Positions 1 to 8,919 of a stretch of 64,000 nt of DNA are shown here, piece after piece (position 1 is the stretch's first letter; each line of letters opens with the position of its first letter). The stretch lies in NCBI RefSeq assembly GCF_000189275.1, contig NZ_AEVT01000008.1, positions 82,164 through 146,163 on the forward strand, written 5' to 3'. A model generated the notes under the pieces. The model saw only the letters and a program-made list of their open reading frames with translations, was not told where the DNA came from and ran no database searches. The stretch comes from Vibrio sinaloensis DSM 21326 (GTDB lineage Bacteria; Pseudomonadota; Gammaproteobacteria; Enterobacterales; Vibrionaceae). The translations under genes were made by a program, and so were the position numbers.

Positions 1-1
1 A

Positions 2-466
2 CACAAAGGTGTGCATGAAGGTCACGTTGCAGCAGAAGTTATCGCTGGTAAGAAACACTACTTCGATCCTAAAGTTATCCCTTCAATTGCTTACACTGAG
101 CCAGAAGTGGCATGGGTTGGTAAGACTGAGAAAGAAGCGAAAGCGGAAGGCATCAACTACGAGACAGCAACATTCCCATGGGCTGCTTCAGGTCGTGCAA
201 TCGCTTCTGATTGTGCAGACGGTATGACTAAGCTTATCTTCGATAAAGAGACTCACCGTGTGATCGGTGGTGCTATCGTTGGTACTAACGGTGGTGAACT
301 ACTAGGTGAAATCGGTCTAGCAATCGAAATGGGTTGTGATGCTGAAGATATCGCTCTAACTATCCATGCTCACCCAACTCTACATGAGTCTGTTGGTCTA
401 GCTGCGGAAGTGTTTGAAGGTACGATCACTGACCTACCTAACCCTAAAGCAAGAAAGAAAAAGTAA
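2..466 (+). CDS. lpdA: Dihydrolipoamide dehydrogenase, C-terminal part (5' truncated by window edge)
   Basis: E3 flavoprotein of the pyruvate and 2-oxoglutarate dehydrogenase complexes; it re-oxidises lipoamide and passes electrons to NAD+. Only the last ~154 codons are present. The reading frame is open from the window edge (it reads HKGVHEGHV before the first GTG), so the GTG at 11 is internal and not a start. The segment covers the end of the NAD domain and the dimerisation domain, which carries the catalytic HPTLHE motif (His-Glu dyad) near the C-terminus and a lysine-rich tail. An intrinsic terminator follows directly. In Vibrio this gene closes the aceEF-lpdA operon, and the LuxR/HapR-type regulator normally lies next to it, as here. 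Identification is secure. Confidence 0.97.
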   Translation, partial: HKGVHEGHVAAEVIAGKKHYFDPKVIPSIAYTEPEVAWVGKTEKEAKAEGINYETATFPWAASGRAIASDCADGMTKLIFDKETHRVIGGAIVGTNGGELLGEIGLAIEMGCDAEDIALTIHAHPTLHESVGLAAEVFEGTITDLPNPKARKKK

Positions 467-488
467 TTTCTTCGCTCTAGCATTCGAA

Positions 489-515
489 AGCCGCTGATTG
501 TTCAGCGGCTTTTTA
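489..515 (+). terminator. Intrinsic terminator of lpdA
   Basis: Nine-base-pair stem AGCCGCTGA / TCAGCGGCT followed by a T run, 22 bases after the lpdA stop codon. Confidence 0.9.
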
Positions 516-551
516 ATATGCAGTACAAAATTGTATATATTGAGCGAACAA

Positions 552-581
552 AAAAGGCAGATACCTAGGTATCTGCCTTTT
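552..581 (-). terminator. Terminator of the luxR-type gene (near-perfect palindrome, probably bidirectional)
   Basis: AAAAGGCAGATACC and its exact complement GGTATCTGCCTTTT meet around a central TA. T runs on both strands mean it could stop transcription from either side. It lies just beyond the stop codon of the minus-strand regulator. Confidence 0.88.
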
Positions 582-599
582 GTCTTATGTCACCCGTGA

Positions 600-1214
600 T
601 TAGTGTTCACGTTTATAGATGCACAACATGTCCAAGTAGCTCTGAGTTAGCTTAGCAAGTGCTTCAGGGCTTTGTGCACGGTTTGCTTGCACGAACAGTG
701 AGTAGCAGATTCCGTGGAACAAGGTTGCTAAGTCTGCTGGATCATGTTCATCACACACTTCGCCACGTTCAATCGCTTTGATGAACATGTTTTGTACCAA
801 TAACTGGTTGGTACGGTTAGTTGTGACAAACAGTGGCCAAACCTCATCACGCGTAGAAGCACTCCACTCGAACCAAACTTTAAGCCAGTGGCAATCGTTG
901 ACGACTAGGTCAACCATTGCAGAGGTAAGGTTCGTCAGGTTTTCCTTTGCATGTAGGTCTAGGTCTATGTTGTCTGATAGGAAGTTGGAGAACTGACGTA
1001 CTACATAGTTCAGTACATCATCGACCAAGTCTTCACGGGTAGGGAAGTAGTTAAATACAGTAGCCACTGAAACTTGTGCAATTTCAGCGATGTCTGCGTG
1101 GCCACCTCGGCCGATACCACGACGAGCAAATACTTCAAGAGAGATCTCCATCAGCTGTTGCTTTCGTTTTTGTGGAGAAAGACGCGTACGCGGTCTTTTA
1201 GCTATTGAGTCCAT
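600..1214 (-). CDS. luxR: Quorum-sensing master regulator of the LuxR/OpaR/SmcR/HapR family (TetR fold)
   Basis: A 204-residue TetR-family DNA-binding protein, the high-cell-density regulator at the end of the Vibrio LuxO-Qrr cascade. It is unrelated to the autoinducer-binding LuxR of Aliivibrio fischeri. The N-terminus MDSIAKRPRTRLSP, the helix-turn-helix around residues 40-62 (IAQVSVATVFNYFPTRED) and the ligand-domain signature WFEWSASTRDEVWPLF are those of V. harveyi LuxR, V. parahaemolyticus OpaR and V. vulnificus SmcR. Proteins of this group activate or repress hundreds of genes (proteases, biofilm, type III secretion, competence). An AAGGAT ribosome-binding site sits six bases before the ATG and overlaps a probable Qrr small-RNA target in the leader. 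The gene name depends on the species, which I cannot determine. Confidence 0.96.
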   Translation of the reverse strand: MDSIAKRPRTRLSPQKRKQQLMEISLEVFARRGIGRGGHADIAEIAQVSVATVFNYFPTREDLVDDVLNYVVRQFSNFLSDNIDLDLHAKENLTNLTSAMVDLVVNDCHWLKVWFEWSASTRDEVWPLFVTTNRTNQLLVQNMFIKAIERGEVCDEHDPADLATLFHGICYSLFVQANRAQSPEALAKLTQSYLDMLCIYKREH

Positions 1215-1320
1215 ATCAATATCCTTGCCAATTGAGTTGTTATAGTGGGCTTTTGCCCTATTTAGTATTTTATTATTTTGCTTAAAGCATGATGAGTGTA
1301 ATGGTGCATATCAATAAGGT
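1215..1320 (-). promoter_or_regulatory. luxR-type leader: probable Qrr sRNA target, GGGC/GCCC hairpin and LuxR half-sites
   Basis: Read on the minus strand, the 25 bases before the Shine-Dalgarno (1225-1249) contain CCCACTATAACAAC and TCAATTGGCAA. This follows the hapR/luxR leader segment that pairs with the conserved core of the Qrr RNAs (remembered target ...CACTAACAACGTCAGTTGGC...). A small hairpin GGGC-AAAA-GCCC (1247-1258) abuts it. TTATTGATA at 1309-1317 is half of the recalled LuxR/OpaR operator, consistent with autorepression. A similar TATCAATA lies at the start codon (1214-1221). Pairing is inferred by eye. Confidence 0.6.
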
Positions 1321-1514
1321 CAACGTTTTCAGTACACTTTATAACCACAATTGTTAATATCCGTGCTGAATATCAAAACGTAACGGAGATTATTGCATTC
1401 TCCTGATTGACGTCCCTCTTTCCATGAAGCTCCGCAATCGTTAAACTATGCGCTCTAAAACATCAGCTAAAATGTATTGGTACATTATTAGTCAACGCGA
1501 TAAACGAGAATGGT
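1321..1514 (+). promoter_or_regulatory. Divergent luxR/hpt intergenic region
   Basis: No gene is visible here. A 6-bp inverted repeat AATGTA-TTGG-TACATT lies at 1471-1486, about 30 bases before the hpt start, and could be an operator or part of the hpt promoter. No convincing full -35/-10 pair was recognised. Confidence 0.4.
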
Positions 1515-2045
1515 ATGAAACATACAGTAGAAGTAATGATTTCTGAGCAAGAAGTTCAGGAGCGCGTACAGGAACTTGGTAAACAGATCACAGCTCACTA
1601 TCAAGGGAGTGAAGATCTTGTCTTGGTAGGCTTGCTACGAGGTTCATTCGTATTTATGGCTGACCTGGCTCGTGCCATTGAGTTAACTCACCAAGTTGAT
1701 TTCATGACCGCTTCTAGCTACGGCAACACCATGGAAAGTTCGCGTGATGTTCGCATTCTTAAAGACTTAGATGATGACATCAAGGGTAAAGATGTATTGC
1801 TCGTTGAAGACATCATCGATACAGGTAACACTCTCAACAAGGTGAAAGAGATCTTGTCGCTACGAGAGCCTAAGTCGATAGAGATTTGTACTCTGCTAGA
1901 CAAACCATCTCGCCGTGAGGTTCAGGTTGACGTTAAGTGGATTGGTTTTGAGATCCCAGATGAGTTCGTTGTTGGGGTTGGTATTGATTACGCACAGAAA
2001 TACCGTCACTTACCATACATTGGTAAAGTAGTCCCTCAAGAATAA
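1515..2045 (+). CDS. hpt: Hypoxanthine phosphoribosyltransferase
   Basis: A purine-salvage enzyme of the cytoplasm that transfers the phosphoribosyl group of PRPP to hypoxanthine (and guanine) to make IMP/GMP. It has 176 residues, the usual length for the family. The PRPP-binding loop [14 protein letters not shown] is near residues 95-108. The dipeptide region LLRGSFVF (about 39-46) and the base-contacting segment [19 protein letters not shown] near the C-terminus are typical of bacterial Hpt. The start is ATG with a modest GAGAA upstream. It is monocistronic, transcribed away from luxR, and ends in a strong hairpin shared with the convergent carbonic anhydrase gene. This neighbourhood is conserved in Vibrio. 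Confidence 0.96.
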   Translation: MKHTVEVMISEQEVQERVQELGKQITAHYQGSEDLVLVGLLRGSFVFMADLARAIELTHQVDFMTASSYGNTMESSRDVRILKDLDDDIKGKDVLLVEDIIDTGNTLNKVKEILSLREPKSIEICTLLDKPSRREVQVDVKWIGFEIPDEFVVGVGIDYAQKYRHLPYIGKVVPQE

Positions 2046-2074
2046 TCGGCCCTGCTGTTTAACGACAACAAAAT

Positions 2075-2100
2075 AAAACGCCCGCAATTGCGGGCGTTTT
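2075..2100. terminator. Bidirectional terminator between hpt and can
   Basis: Perfect palindrome: AAAACGCCCGCAA meets TTGCGGGCGTTTT. A and T runs flank both arms, so it serves hpt on the plus strand and the carbonic anhydrase gene on the minus strand, whose stop codon is 2 bases away. Confidence 0.92.
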
Positions 2101-2101
2101 G

Positions 2102-2761
2102 TTATTTCAGTACTTCGTTATTGAGAATTTTGGCCATTGCAGCTTGGTAGTTCACTTCGAGAGATTCTCTGCTTTGACAACGCACGCCAAGATCTTGCAG
2201 TTTGCCATCGCCAATGCCGTAGACCACGCCATGGATCTCGACCTCTTGGCCGCGCTCCCACGCGCCTTGTAATATGGTGGAGTTACCTAAGTTGTAGACC
2301 TGCTCTGCGACGTTGATTTCGCAAAGCTTGTCACCCCATTGTTCTTTTGGCATTTCGCCTAACCAGTTACGATGTTTTAAGTACAGGTCGCGGATATGCA
2401 GTAACCAGTTATTGATCAGACCTAACTGTGGATTCTCGATGGCCGCGTTCACACCACCACAACCATAATGACCACAAATAATAATGTGCTTAACTTTGAG
2501 CACGTCTACGGCATATTGCACCACAGACAAGCAATTCAAATCGGTATGAATAACTTGGTTGGCGACGTTGCGATGAACAAACAATTCACCGGAATAAAGC
2601 CCTGTTAAGCGCTCCGCAGGTACGCGGCTATCAGAGCAGCCAATCCACAAAAAACCTGGGTTTTGCCCTTCTTCAAGTTTGGTGAAATACTCTGGTCGCT
2701 CAGCTTTGATAGACTCAGACCACTTTGAGTTGTTTTCAAATAGCTGTTTAATTTCCGGCAT
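2102..2761 (-). CDS. can: Beta-class carbonic anhydrase
   Basis: A zinc enzyme interconverting CO2 and bicarbonate, which supplies HCO3- for carboxylases at ambient CO2. It has 219 residues, matching E. coli Can. The metal and active-site signature is complete: CSDSRVPAE (Cys ligand plus the Asp-Arg dyad, residues ~42-50) and HYGCGG (His and Cys ligands, ~98-103). The downstream EINVAEQV segment and the C-terminal VYGIGDGKL are also typical of Can. It is transcribed divergently from a SulP anion transporter across a 353-base gap, an arrangement that suggests coupled bicarbonate handling. Assignment is firm. Confidence 0.96.
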   Translation of the reverse strand: MPEIKQLFENNSKWSESIKAERPEYFTKLEEGQNPGFLWIGCSDSRVPAERLTGLYSGELFVHRNVANQVIHTDLNCLSVVQYAVDVLKVKHIIICGHYGCGGVNAAIENPQLGLINNWLLHIRDLYLKHRNWLGEMPKEQWGDKLCEINVAEQVYNLGNSTILQGAWERGQEVEIHGVVYGIGDGKLQDLGVRCQSRESLEVNYQAAMAKILNNEVLK

Positions 2762-3114
2762 CTTGTTAGTAATCCTTAAAATTTACTTGCATCACTATAC
2801 ACAATGTTACAATTTCCTTCCTAGTAAAATTGTCTAAAAAGGCACTCATCTGACGTGTTTAGGCAGGAAAAATCATAAACTTAGTAGGCATTCTAACTAA
2901 AGGTTATAAAGTATGAGTGATGAGTGCTAATTAACACTTATATTGAATAGATAACATTTGTTAGAGTGATTAAGTGGCGTCATTTCGAAGGAGATAGCTA
3001 ATATTTCACGTCAAATGCCGTCATAAAATTAAGGGTATTTCTTTTTGGTTAAGCCTTAGACAAAATAGCCCAAAGGGTGATGTCGTAGCCAATGTTTAAG
3101 CATGGAGCTAAGTT
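2762..3114. promoter_or_regulatory. Divergent can/sulP intergenic region with an imperfect palindrome
   Basis: 353 bases, A+T-rich, with no gene visible. AGTGCTAATTAACACT at 2923-2938 is a 16-base inverted repeat with one mismatched pair, centred on the stretch between the two divergent genes. It is the only obvious candidate operator. GGAG at 3104-3107 is the ribosome-binding site that decides the GTG start of sulP. Confidence 0.35.
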
Positions 3115-4785
3115 GTGTTTGGAAGTCGTTTTGAAGATGTCAATTTAAAAGGGGATATGTTTGGTGGTGTTACCACTGCGATTATCTCTTTGCCACTCGC
3201 ACTAGCGTTTGGTGTTGCCTCAGGTGCTGGCGCTGAAGCTGGTTTGTGGGGCGCGATTATGGTGGGTTTGTTTGCTTCCCTTTTTGGAGGTTCAAATACA
3301 CTGATCTCTGAGCCTACCGGTCCAATGACGGTGATCATGACTGCTGTATTGACCAGCATGATGGCAAAGTATCCTGAAGCGGGAATGGCAATGACCTTTA
3401 CTGTGGTCATGATGGCCGGGGCATTTCAGATACTACTGGGAACACTAAAGCTTGGTAAGTACGTAACTTTGATGCCATATAGCGTTATATCCGGCTTTAT
3501 GTCGGGAATAGGCGTTATCTTGATTATACTCCAAATGTCACCATTACTGGGGCATGCAGCTCCGTCTGGTGGTGTGATTGGTACCCTAACTGCGCTGCCT
3601 GATACGGTCGCTAATATGAAATTCAGTGAGCTCTTTCTTGGCTTACTGACGTTAGGCATTCTGTTTTGCTTCCCTAAAAAATATCGTCGCTATGTCCCAG
3701 CGCAGCTTGTCGCGCTTGTCGCTGTGACCTTGTTGTCGGTGATGCTGTTTGACTTTGATGACATTCGCCGCATCGGTGAAATCCCTGCAGGGCTGCCTTC
3801 GCTTGTGGTTCCACATATTGATGCTTCGATGTTTGTTGAGATGGTCATTGATGCTCTGGTGCTCGGCACGCTTGGTTGTATTGATACCTTGCTAACGGCA
3901 GTTATTGGCGACTCGCTGACGCGTAAAGAGCATGACTCCGATAAAGAACTACGCGGTCAGGGATTAGCGAATATGATTTCTGGCTTATTTGGTGCCTTAC
4001 CTGGTGCGGGTGCCACCATGGGGACGGTAACCAATATTCAAGTGGGCGCTCGCTCACCATTGTCTGGCGTCATCCGTGCTTTAATGCTCGCCTTAGTGGT
4101 ACTGGTTGCTGGTGGCCTCACTGAGCCTATCCCAATGGCTGTTTTAGCGGGTATTGCAGTCTATGTCGGTTTCAACATCCTTGACTGGAGCTTTATCCAG
4201 CGTGCGCACAAAGTCAGCTTTGCGGGGATGGCGATCATGTATGGTGTTATGCTACTCACCGTGTTTGTCGATTTGATCGTTGCGGTTGGTTTGGGGGTGT
4301 TTATCTCTAATATCATCATCATTGAACGTTTGAGCCGTGAGCAAGCCCGACAGGTAAAAGCGATCAGTGATGCCGATGAAGATGACGTGCCGCTCACCGA
4401 TAGCGAGCGCGGATTGCTTGATATGGCCAATGGTAAAGTGCTGTTTTTCTACCTTTCTGGTCCAATGATATTCAGTGTGTCTAAAGCGATCTCCCGTCAG
4501 CATACCAGTATCTCTGATTACGAAGTGATGATCTTAGATTTGACCGATGTACCTATGATAGATGTGACGGTCGGCCTAGCTCTTGAGAACGCGATTAAAG
4601 ATGCATTGGATGCAAATTGTCAGGTCTACCTGCTCTGTCCAAATGAGCAGACTCGCCAACAATTGGAAAAATTCCATGTCATCGATCTTGTTGCCGATGA
4701 AAATACCTATAAGTTCCGCTATGAAGCGCTCAAAGCCGCCATTCGCCACGTAGATAGCGATGAGCATCAGGTTAGCGTGGTTTAG
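3115..4785 (+). CDS. SulP-family anion transporter with C-terminal STAS domain
   Basis: An inner-membrane secondary transporter of the SLC26/SulP family (556 residues). The N-terminal ~400 residues form the hydrophobic core, with the family signature GGVTTAIISLPLALAFGVASGAG near residues 16-38 and a typical TEPIPMAVLAGIAVYVG segment. The C-terminal ~110 residues are a cytoplasmic STAS domain (VMILDLTDVPMIDVTVG). The start is GTG at 3115: an in-frame stop lies two codons upstream, and GGAG is correctly placed before it. The substrate is not readable from the sequence; sulfate, bicarbonate and dicarboxylates are known for the family. The divergent beta-carbonic anhydrase makes bicarbonate the most attractive guess, but this is inference. 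Confidence 0.9.
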   Translation: MFGSRFEDVNLKGDMFGGVTTAIISLPLALAFGVASGAGAEAGLWGAIMVGLFASLFGGSNTLISEPTGPMTVIMTAVLTSMMAKYPEAGMAMTFTVVMMAGAFQILLGTLKLGKYVTLMPYSVISGFMSGIGVILIILQMSPLLGHAAPSGGVIGTLTALPDTVANMKFSELFLGLLTLGILFCFPKKYRRYVPAQLVALVAVTLLSVMLFDFDDIRRIGEIPAGLPSLVVPHIDASMFVEMVIDALVLGTLGCIDTLLTAVIGDSLTRKEHDSDKELRGQGLANMISGLFGALPGAGATMGTVTNIQVGARSPLSGVIRALMLALVVLVAGGLTEPIPMAVLAGIAVYVGFNILDWSFIQRAHKVSFAGMAIMYGVMLLTVFVDLIVAVGLGVFISNIIIIERLSREQARQVKAISDADEDDVPLTDSERGLLDMANGKVLFFYLSGPMIFSVSKAISRQHTSISDYEVMILDLTDVPMIDVTVGLALENAIKDALDANCQVYLLCPNEQTRQQLEKFHVIDLVADENTYKFRYEALKAAIRHVDSDEHQVSVV

Positions 4786-4808
4786 CTGACTTCGCGAATT
4801 AACATCGA

Positions 4809-4838
4809 CGCCGCTGGGGAAACTCAGCGGCGTTTTTT
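4809..4838 (+). terminator. Terminator of the SulP gene
   Basis: CGCCGCTG / CAGCGGCG stem with an 8-base loop, followed by six T. Confidence 0.9.
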
Positions 4839-4942
4839 ATCTCTGCCGTTTATATTTCTAAAATATTCGAAAGGTCTAATTGTAATCATCGTTATTCAAC
4901 GATAAACTAATTTGCAAAACAATCTTCAACAATAGCAATGTT

Positions 4943-5860
4943 ATGTACGCACTAGAAATAGACCAACTGCGCAAGACCTACTCTGGTGGTTTTGAAGCGC
5001 TCAAAGGCATTAGCCTGAACGTCGAAAAAGGAGATTTCTACGCTTTGCTAGGGCCCAATGGGGCAGGCAAGTCCACATCCATCGGTGTCATCTCCTCTCT
5101 CGTAAATAAAACCTCTGGCAAAGTCAAAGTCTTCGGCTTCGATATCGATTCAGATTTGGAGTTGGCGAAGCAAAACTTGGGGTTAGTTCCTCAAGAATTC
5201 AACTTTAACCAGTTCGAAACGGTTAAGCAGATCGTGATGCAACAAGCGGGTTACTACGGCGTCTCTAAATCTTTAGCAGAGCAAAGAGCAGAAAAATACC
5301 TATCTAAGCTCGATCTGTGGGAAAAGCGCGACGAACGTGCGAGAAACCTTTCGGGGGGAATGAAGCGCCGTTTGATGATTGCCCGTGCCCTTATGCATGA
5401 GCCCCAGCTATTGATCTTAGATGAGCCAACCGCCGGGGTGGATATTGAGCTGCGTCGATCTATGTGGGAGTTTCTCAAAGAGATCAATGCGGAGCAGGGC
5501 ATTACCATAATTCTTACTACCCACTATCTCGAAGAGGCGGAAATGTTGTGTCGCAATATCGGCATCATCAATAAAGGTGAGTTGATCGAGAACACCACGA
5601 TGAAAAGCCTGCTTAATAAACTGCAAGTTGAGACCTTTATTTTCGATCTAGAAGAAGGGACAACACCACCGCAATTACAAGGTGTGGTTAAACAACAATT
5701 CAATAGCGGCTCACTGGAGATCGAGATTGATAAGACGCAAGGTTTAAATGGCATCTTCAGCCAGCTAACAGAGCATGGGGTTAAGGTACTTTCAATGCGA
5801 AACAAAGCCAATCGCTTGGAAGAGCTGTTCGTCAATATTGTCAGAGAGGGGAAAGCGTAA
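4943..5860 (+). CDS. yadG: ABC transporter ATP-binding protein, YadG type
   Basis: Cytoplasmic ATPase subunit of an ABC-2-type exporter; the substrate is unknown even for E. coli YadG/YadH. It has 305 residues. Walker A GPNGAGKST lies near residue 38, the signature LSGGMKRR near 137, Walker B LLILDEPTAGVD near 156 and the switch His in TTHYLEEAE near 193. A ~90-residue C-terminal extension follows, as in DrrA-like ATPases. No good Shine-Dalgarno precedes the ATG at 4943. The stop codon is one base before the yadH start, so the two form a translationally coupled pair. Confidence 0.93.
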   Translation: MYALEIDQLRKTYSGGFEALKGISLNVEKGDFYALLGPNGAGKSTSIGVISSLVNKTSGKVKVFGFDIDSDLELAKQNLGLVPQEFNFNQFETVKQIVMQQAGYYGVSKSLAEQRAEKYLSKLDLWEKRDERARNLSGGMKRRLMIARALMHEPQLLILDEPTAGVDIELRRSMWEFLKEINAEQGITIILTTHYLEEAEMLCRNIGIINKGELIENTTMKSLLNKLQVETFIFDLEEGTTPPQLQGVVKQQFNSGSLEIEIDKTQGLNGIFSQLTEHGVKVLSMRNKANRLEELFVNIVREGKA

Positions 5861-5861
5861 G

Positions 5862-6632
5862 ATGTATCAGTTGTATTGGACTGCATTTCGCAGCCTGCTG
5901 GCAAAAGAAATCAATCGATTTACTCGTATTTGGGTTCAGACCTTAGTCCCCCCCGCTATTACGATGACACTCTATTTCATCATTTTTGGTAGCTTGATTG
6001 GCTCGCGTATCGGAGAGATGAATGGCTTCAGTTACATGGAGTATATCGTGCCGGGGCTTATTATGATGTCGGTGATCACCAACTCTTATTCCAATGTTGC
6101 TTCCTCTTTCTTTAGCGCGAAGTTCCAACGTAATATTGAAGAGCTGCTAGTGGCTCCTGTCCCGAACTACGTGATCATTTGGGGCTTTGTCATGGGGGGC
6201 GTGGTACGTGGCTTACTGGTCGGCACTATCGTGACTTTCGTTTCGCTGTTCTTTGTTGATCTGCAAGTGGATCATTGGGGAATCATTATCGCGACGGTGT
6301 TCATGACCTCTGTGGTATTTTCACTAGGAGGGTTGATCAACGCCGTATACGCTAAGACATTTGATGATATTTCAATTATCCCAACTTTTGTACTGACGCC
6401 GCTGACTTACTTGGGAGGGGTGTTCTATTCGATCAGCTTACTTCCTGAATTTTGGCAAGGAGTGTCGAAAATCAACCCAATCGTCTACATGGTGAATGCG
6501 TTCCGTTATGGTTTTTTGGGTGTGTCGGATGTCGGCATTGTGACTTCATTTGGGGTGTTAGGGATTTTCGTTGTTGTTCTGTATGCGGTCGCGCATTACT
6601 TAGTGACCAAAGGGATTGGTTTAAGAAGCTAA
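5862..6632 (+). CDS. yadH: ABC-2 type permease, YadH type
   Basis: Membrane subunit partnered with YadG (256 residues, about six transmembrane segments, ABC2_membrane family). I start it at the ATG at 5862 (MYQLYWTAFRSLLAKE), immediately after the yadG stop and preceded by GAGAGGGGAAA. The frame is open further upstream, but that part overlaps yadG out of frame and has no family character. FRYGFLGVSD near the C-terminus and the NPIVYMVNAFRYG segment are typical ABC-2 exporter permease motifs. Substrate unknown. Confidence 0.92.
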   Translation: MYQLYWTAFRSLLAKEINRFTRIWVQTLVPPAITMTLYFIIFGSLIGSRIGEMNGFSYMEYIVPGLIMMSVITNSYSNVASSFFSAKFQRNIEELLVAPVPNYVIIWGFVMGGVVRGLLVGTIVTFVSLFFVDLQVDHWGIIIATVFMTSVVFSLGGLINAVYAKTFDDISIIPTFVLTPLTYLGGVFYSISLLPEFWQGVSKINPIVYMVNAFRYGFLGVSDVGIVTSFGVLGIFVVVLYAVAHYLVTKGIGLRS

Positions 6633-6661
6633 TCTATCTGGATAACTACAGTTACGGATAC

Positions 6662-6697
6662 AAAAAAGGGTTGGCCTCAGGCCAACCCTTTATTTTT
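6662..6697. terminator. Bidirectional terminator between yadH and panC
   Basis: Eleven-base-pair stem AAGGGTTGGCC / GGCCAACCCTT, flanked by an A run on the left and a T-rich run on the right. It serves both convergent operons. Confidence 0.92.
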
Positions 6698-6705
6698 ACT
6701 GTTTT

Positions 6706-7605
6706 TTATTCAGCGTTTTCTGATGATGTCTCTTCGGTCTCTTCTTTGCTTTCAACCGCCATTTCAACAACTTGGTTATCGATTAGACGAGCTTGTCCCA
6801 AGAAGGCAGACATTAATATCACTGCCTGAGTGGTGTCTGCACTTATTGCTTGAAGCGTTCGAGCGTCGCGAATGAAGATCTCATCTGGCTGCAATCCAGC
6901 TGCTCGAAGTTGGTCGTTAGCATCTTCAATGATAGAAGCGTAATCATCACGACCTCCGCGCATCGCGCTGCTAATCCAACGCATTGTACGAGCAAGTACA
7001 GGGGCTCGCTGGCGCTCATCCAAAGTCAGTAGACCGTTACGAGAACTCATCGCTAGACCGTCCATTTCGCGCACGGTTGGTACACCGATGATCTCGATAT
7101 CCAGCGCAAGATCAGACGTCATCTTGCGGATTACCGCCAGTTGCTGGAAGTCTTTCTCACCAAAACAGGCGACATCCGGTTGAACAATGTTAAACAGCTT
7201 GGTCACTATGGTCGATACGCCACGGAAGTGGCCCGGGCGAGATGCACCTTCAAGAATGTTCGACAATCCAGGCACCTCAACGGCGGTCTGCTTGTCTAGA
7301 CCTTCTGGGTAGATAATCTCAGGTGTAGGGGTAAAGACTACCTCCACCGCTTCACCATTAAGTTTGGCGAGATCATCCTCTAGGGTACGTGGGTAATTAT
7401 TAAGATCGTCTGCACGTTCAAATTGCATCGGATTAACAAATATACTGACCACAACCACATCTGCATGTTCACGCGCTTTACGTACCAGAGTCAGGTGCCC
7501 TTCATGCAGGTTACCCATGGTCGGAACAAAAGCGACAGTGCGACCGTCTCGCTTATACTGTTTAATTTGCTCACGAAGAGCAGCAATTTCAGCAAAAGTC
7601 TGCAT
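6706..7605 (-). CDS. panC: Pantothenate synthetase (pantoate-beta-alanine ligase)
   Basis: ATP-dependent condensation of pantoate with beta-alanine, the last step of pantothenate (CoA precursor) synthesis. It has 299 residues. The nucleotide-binding signature [14 protein letters not shown] is near residues 29-42, the pantoate-site GEKDFQQL near 148 and the KMSKS-like segment MSSRNGLL near 187. An in-frame ATG lies two codons upstream (7611), but the AAGGA ribosome-binding site is only 2 bases from it and 8 bases from the ATG at 7605, so I choose 7605. The panB stop codon overlaps that ribosome-binding site, so panB-panC translation is coupled. The C-terminal ~15 residues are Glu/Ser-rich and variable. 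Confidence 0.95.
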   Translation of the reverse strand: MQTFAEIAALREQIKQYKRDGRTVAFVPTMGNLHEGHLTLVRKAREHADVVVVSIFVNPMQFERADDLNNYPRTLEDDLAKLNGEAVEVVFTPTPEIIYPEGLDKQTAVEVPGLSNILEGASRPGHFRGVSTIVTKLFNIVQPDVACFGEKDFQQLAVIRKMTSDLALDIEIIGVPTVREMDGLAMSSRNGLLTLDERQRAPVLARTMRWISSAMRGGRDDYASIIEDANDQLRAAGLQPDEIFIRDARTLQAISADTTQAVILMSAFLGQARLIDNQVVEMAVESKEETEETSSENAE

Positions 7606-7616
7606 CAACATTATCC

Positions 7617-8411
7617 TTAAGCAATAGTATGTGCTTCGTCTGGGAAAGCACCGCTTTCGACATCTTGTTTGTATTTTGCGACAGCTTTACGTAAGTCACC
7701 AGTTTCAGCAAGGAAGTTTTTCGAGAACTTAGGCATGTAGTTGGCTGCAATACCAAACATGTCGTGCATAACCAAGATCTGACCATCGGTTACGTTACCT
7801 GCGCCAATGCCGATTACCGGTACATCACACACTTCAGTGATGCGCGCCGCAAGCTCTTGAGGAACACATTCAAGGAGAATAATTTGAGCGCCAGCTTCTT
7901 GCAGAGCAAGGGCGTCACGGACCATACGATCGGCTTTCTCTTGTTCACGACCTTGAACTTTAAAACCGCCGAAGATATTGACTGACTGAGGCGTTAAACC
8001 AAGATGAGCACAAACGGGAACGGCACGCTCAGTCAGCATTTTTACAGTATCGACTAACCAGTCGCCACCTTCTAATTTCACCATGTTTGCCCCAGCGCGC
8101 ATGAGCTTACCAGCGCTCTCACACGCTTGTTCTGGAGTGGCGTAACTCATGAATGGCATGTCCGCCATCAATAGGCAGTTAGGGCTACCTGCGCGAACAC
8201 AGCGCGTGTGGTAGGCGATCTCTTCAACCGTGACCGGTAAAGTAGACGATTCTCCCTGAAGAACCATACCTAATGAGTCGCCAACCAATAACACTGGCAT
8301 TTCTTGGCTTTCAAACAATTGCGCGAAGCTCGCGTCATAAGCGGTAGAAGTGGCAAATTTACGACCTTCTTGCTTCCATTTCATCAAGTCGCTAATAGTA
8401 ATTTTTTTCAT
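7617..8411 (-). CDS. panB: 3-methyl-2-oxobutanoate hydroxymethyltransferase
   Basis: First committed step of pantothenate synthesis: it transfers a hydroxymethyl group from methylene-tetrahydrofolate to alpha-ketoisovalerate, giving ketopantoate. It has 264 residues, the normal length. Family motifs are the metal/substrate loop [13 protein letters not shown] (~42-54), VKLEGGDW (~112), [11 protein letters not shown] (~135) and the conserved HDMFG (~215). It lies between folK and panC in the conserved folK-panB-panC order, which links folate-derived one-carbon chemistry to CoA synthesis. The start ATG is preceded by a CAGGA-type site. Confidence 0.97.
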   Translation of the reverse strand: MKKITISDLMKWKQEGRKFATSTAYDASFAQLFESQEMPVLLVGDSLGMVLQGESSTLPVTVEEIAYHTRCVRAGSPNCLLMADMPFMSYATPEQACESAGKLMRAGANMVKLEGGDWLVDTVKMLTERAVPVCAHLGLTPQSVNIFGGFKVQGREQEKADRMVRDALALQEAGAQIILLECVPQELAARITEVCDVPVIGIGAGNVTDGQILVMHDMFGIAANYMPKFSKNFLAETGDLRKAVAKYKQDVESGAFPDEAHTIA

Positions 8412-8433
8412 GATTTTTCCTTACAGGAGTTGG

Positions 8434-8919
8434 CTATGATTGCCAAATACGCAGACCGTTTTGCTCAACGACTTTGAGTAAGTCTTCCAGTCTGGTCCCA
8501 CATGGGAGGGTTAAATTTGGTGCGATTTCTGTAAGCGGGTAGAGAACGAACTCTCGCTCTTTCATTCCATAATGAGGAACGACTAAGCGCTCAGAATCAA
8601 TCACCTCATTGCCATAAAGAATGATATCGAGATCTAAGGTTCTTGGGCCCCAGCGTTCATCTTTACGGACACGCCCTTGCTCTAGTTCAATTGCTTGGGT
8701 GCAATCGAGTAGTTCAATTGGCGTTAATTCAGTTGTTAGTTCAACCACGGCATTGATGTAATCGGGTTGATTTTGAGGCCCCATCGGGGTGCTACTATAA
8801 AGGCTCGATGCTCGAACAAATTGCGATTTAGGCACAGTTTTTAGCGCTTCTATCGCGCTATTAGCTTGTGCCACAGGGTCGGCAAGATTACTGCCGACCG
8901 CGATAAACACAGTGATCAT
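8434..8919 (-). CDS. folK: 6-hydroxymethyl-dihydropterin pyrophosphokinase
   Basis: Folate pathway enzyme (HPPK) that activates the pterin alcohol with ATP before dihydropteroate synthase. It has 161 residues. The family signature RWGPRTLDLDIILYG (~85-99) carries the Mg2+-binding aspartates, and the N-terminal IAVGSNLADP loop is typical. The start ATG (8917-8919) overlaps the pcnB stop codon by one base (TAATG), so it is translated by re-initiation behind pcnB. Confidence 0.96.
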   Translation of the reverse strand: MITVFIAVGSNLADPVAQANSAIEALKTVPKSQFVRASSLYSSTPMGPQNQPDYINAVVELTTELTPIELLDCTQAIELEQGRVRKDERWGPRTLDLDIILYGNEVIDSERLVVPHYGMKEREFVLYPLTEIAPNLTLPCGTRLEDLLKVVEQNGLRIWQS

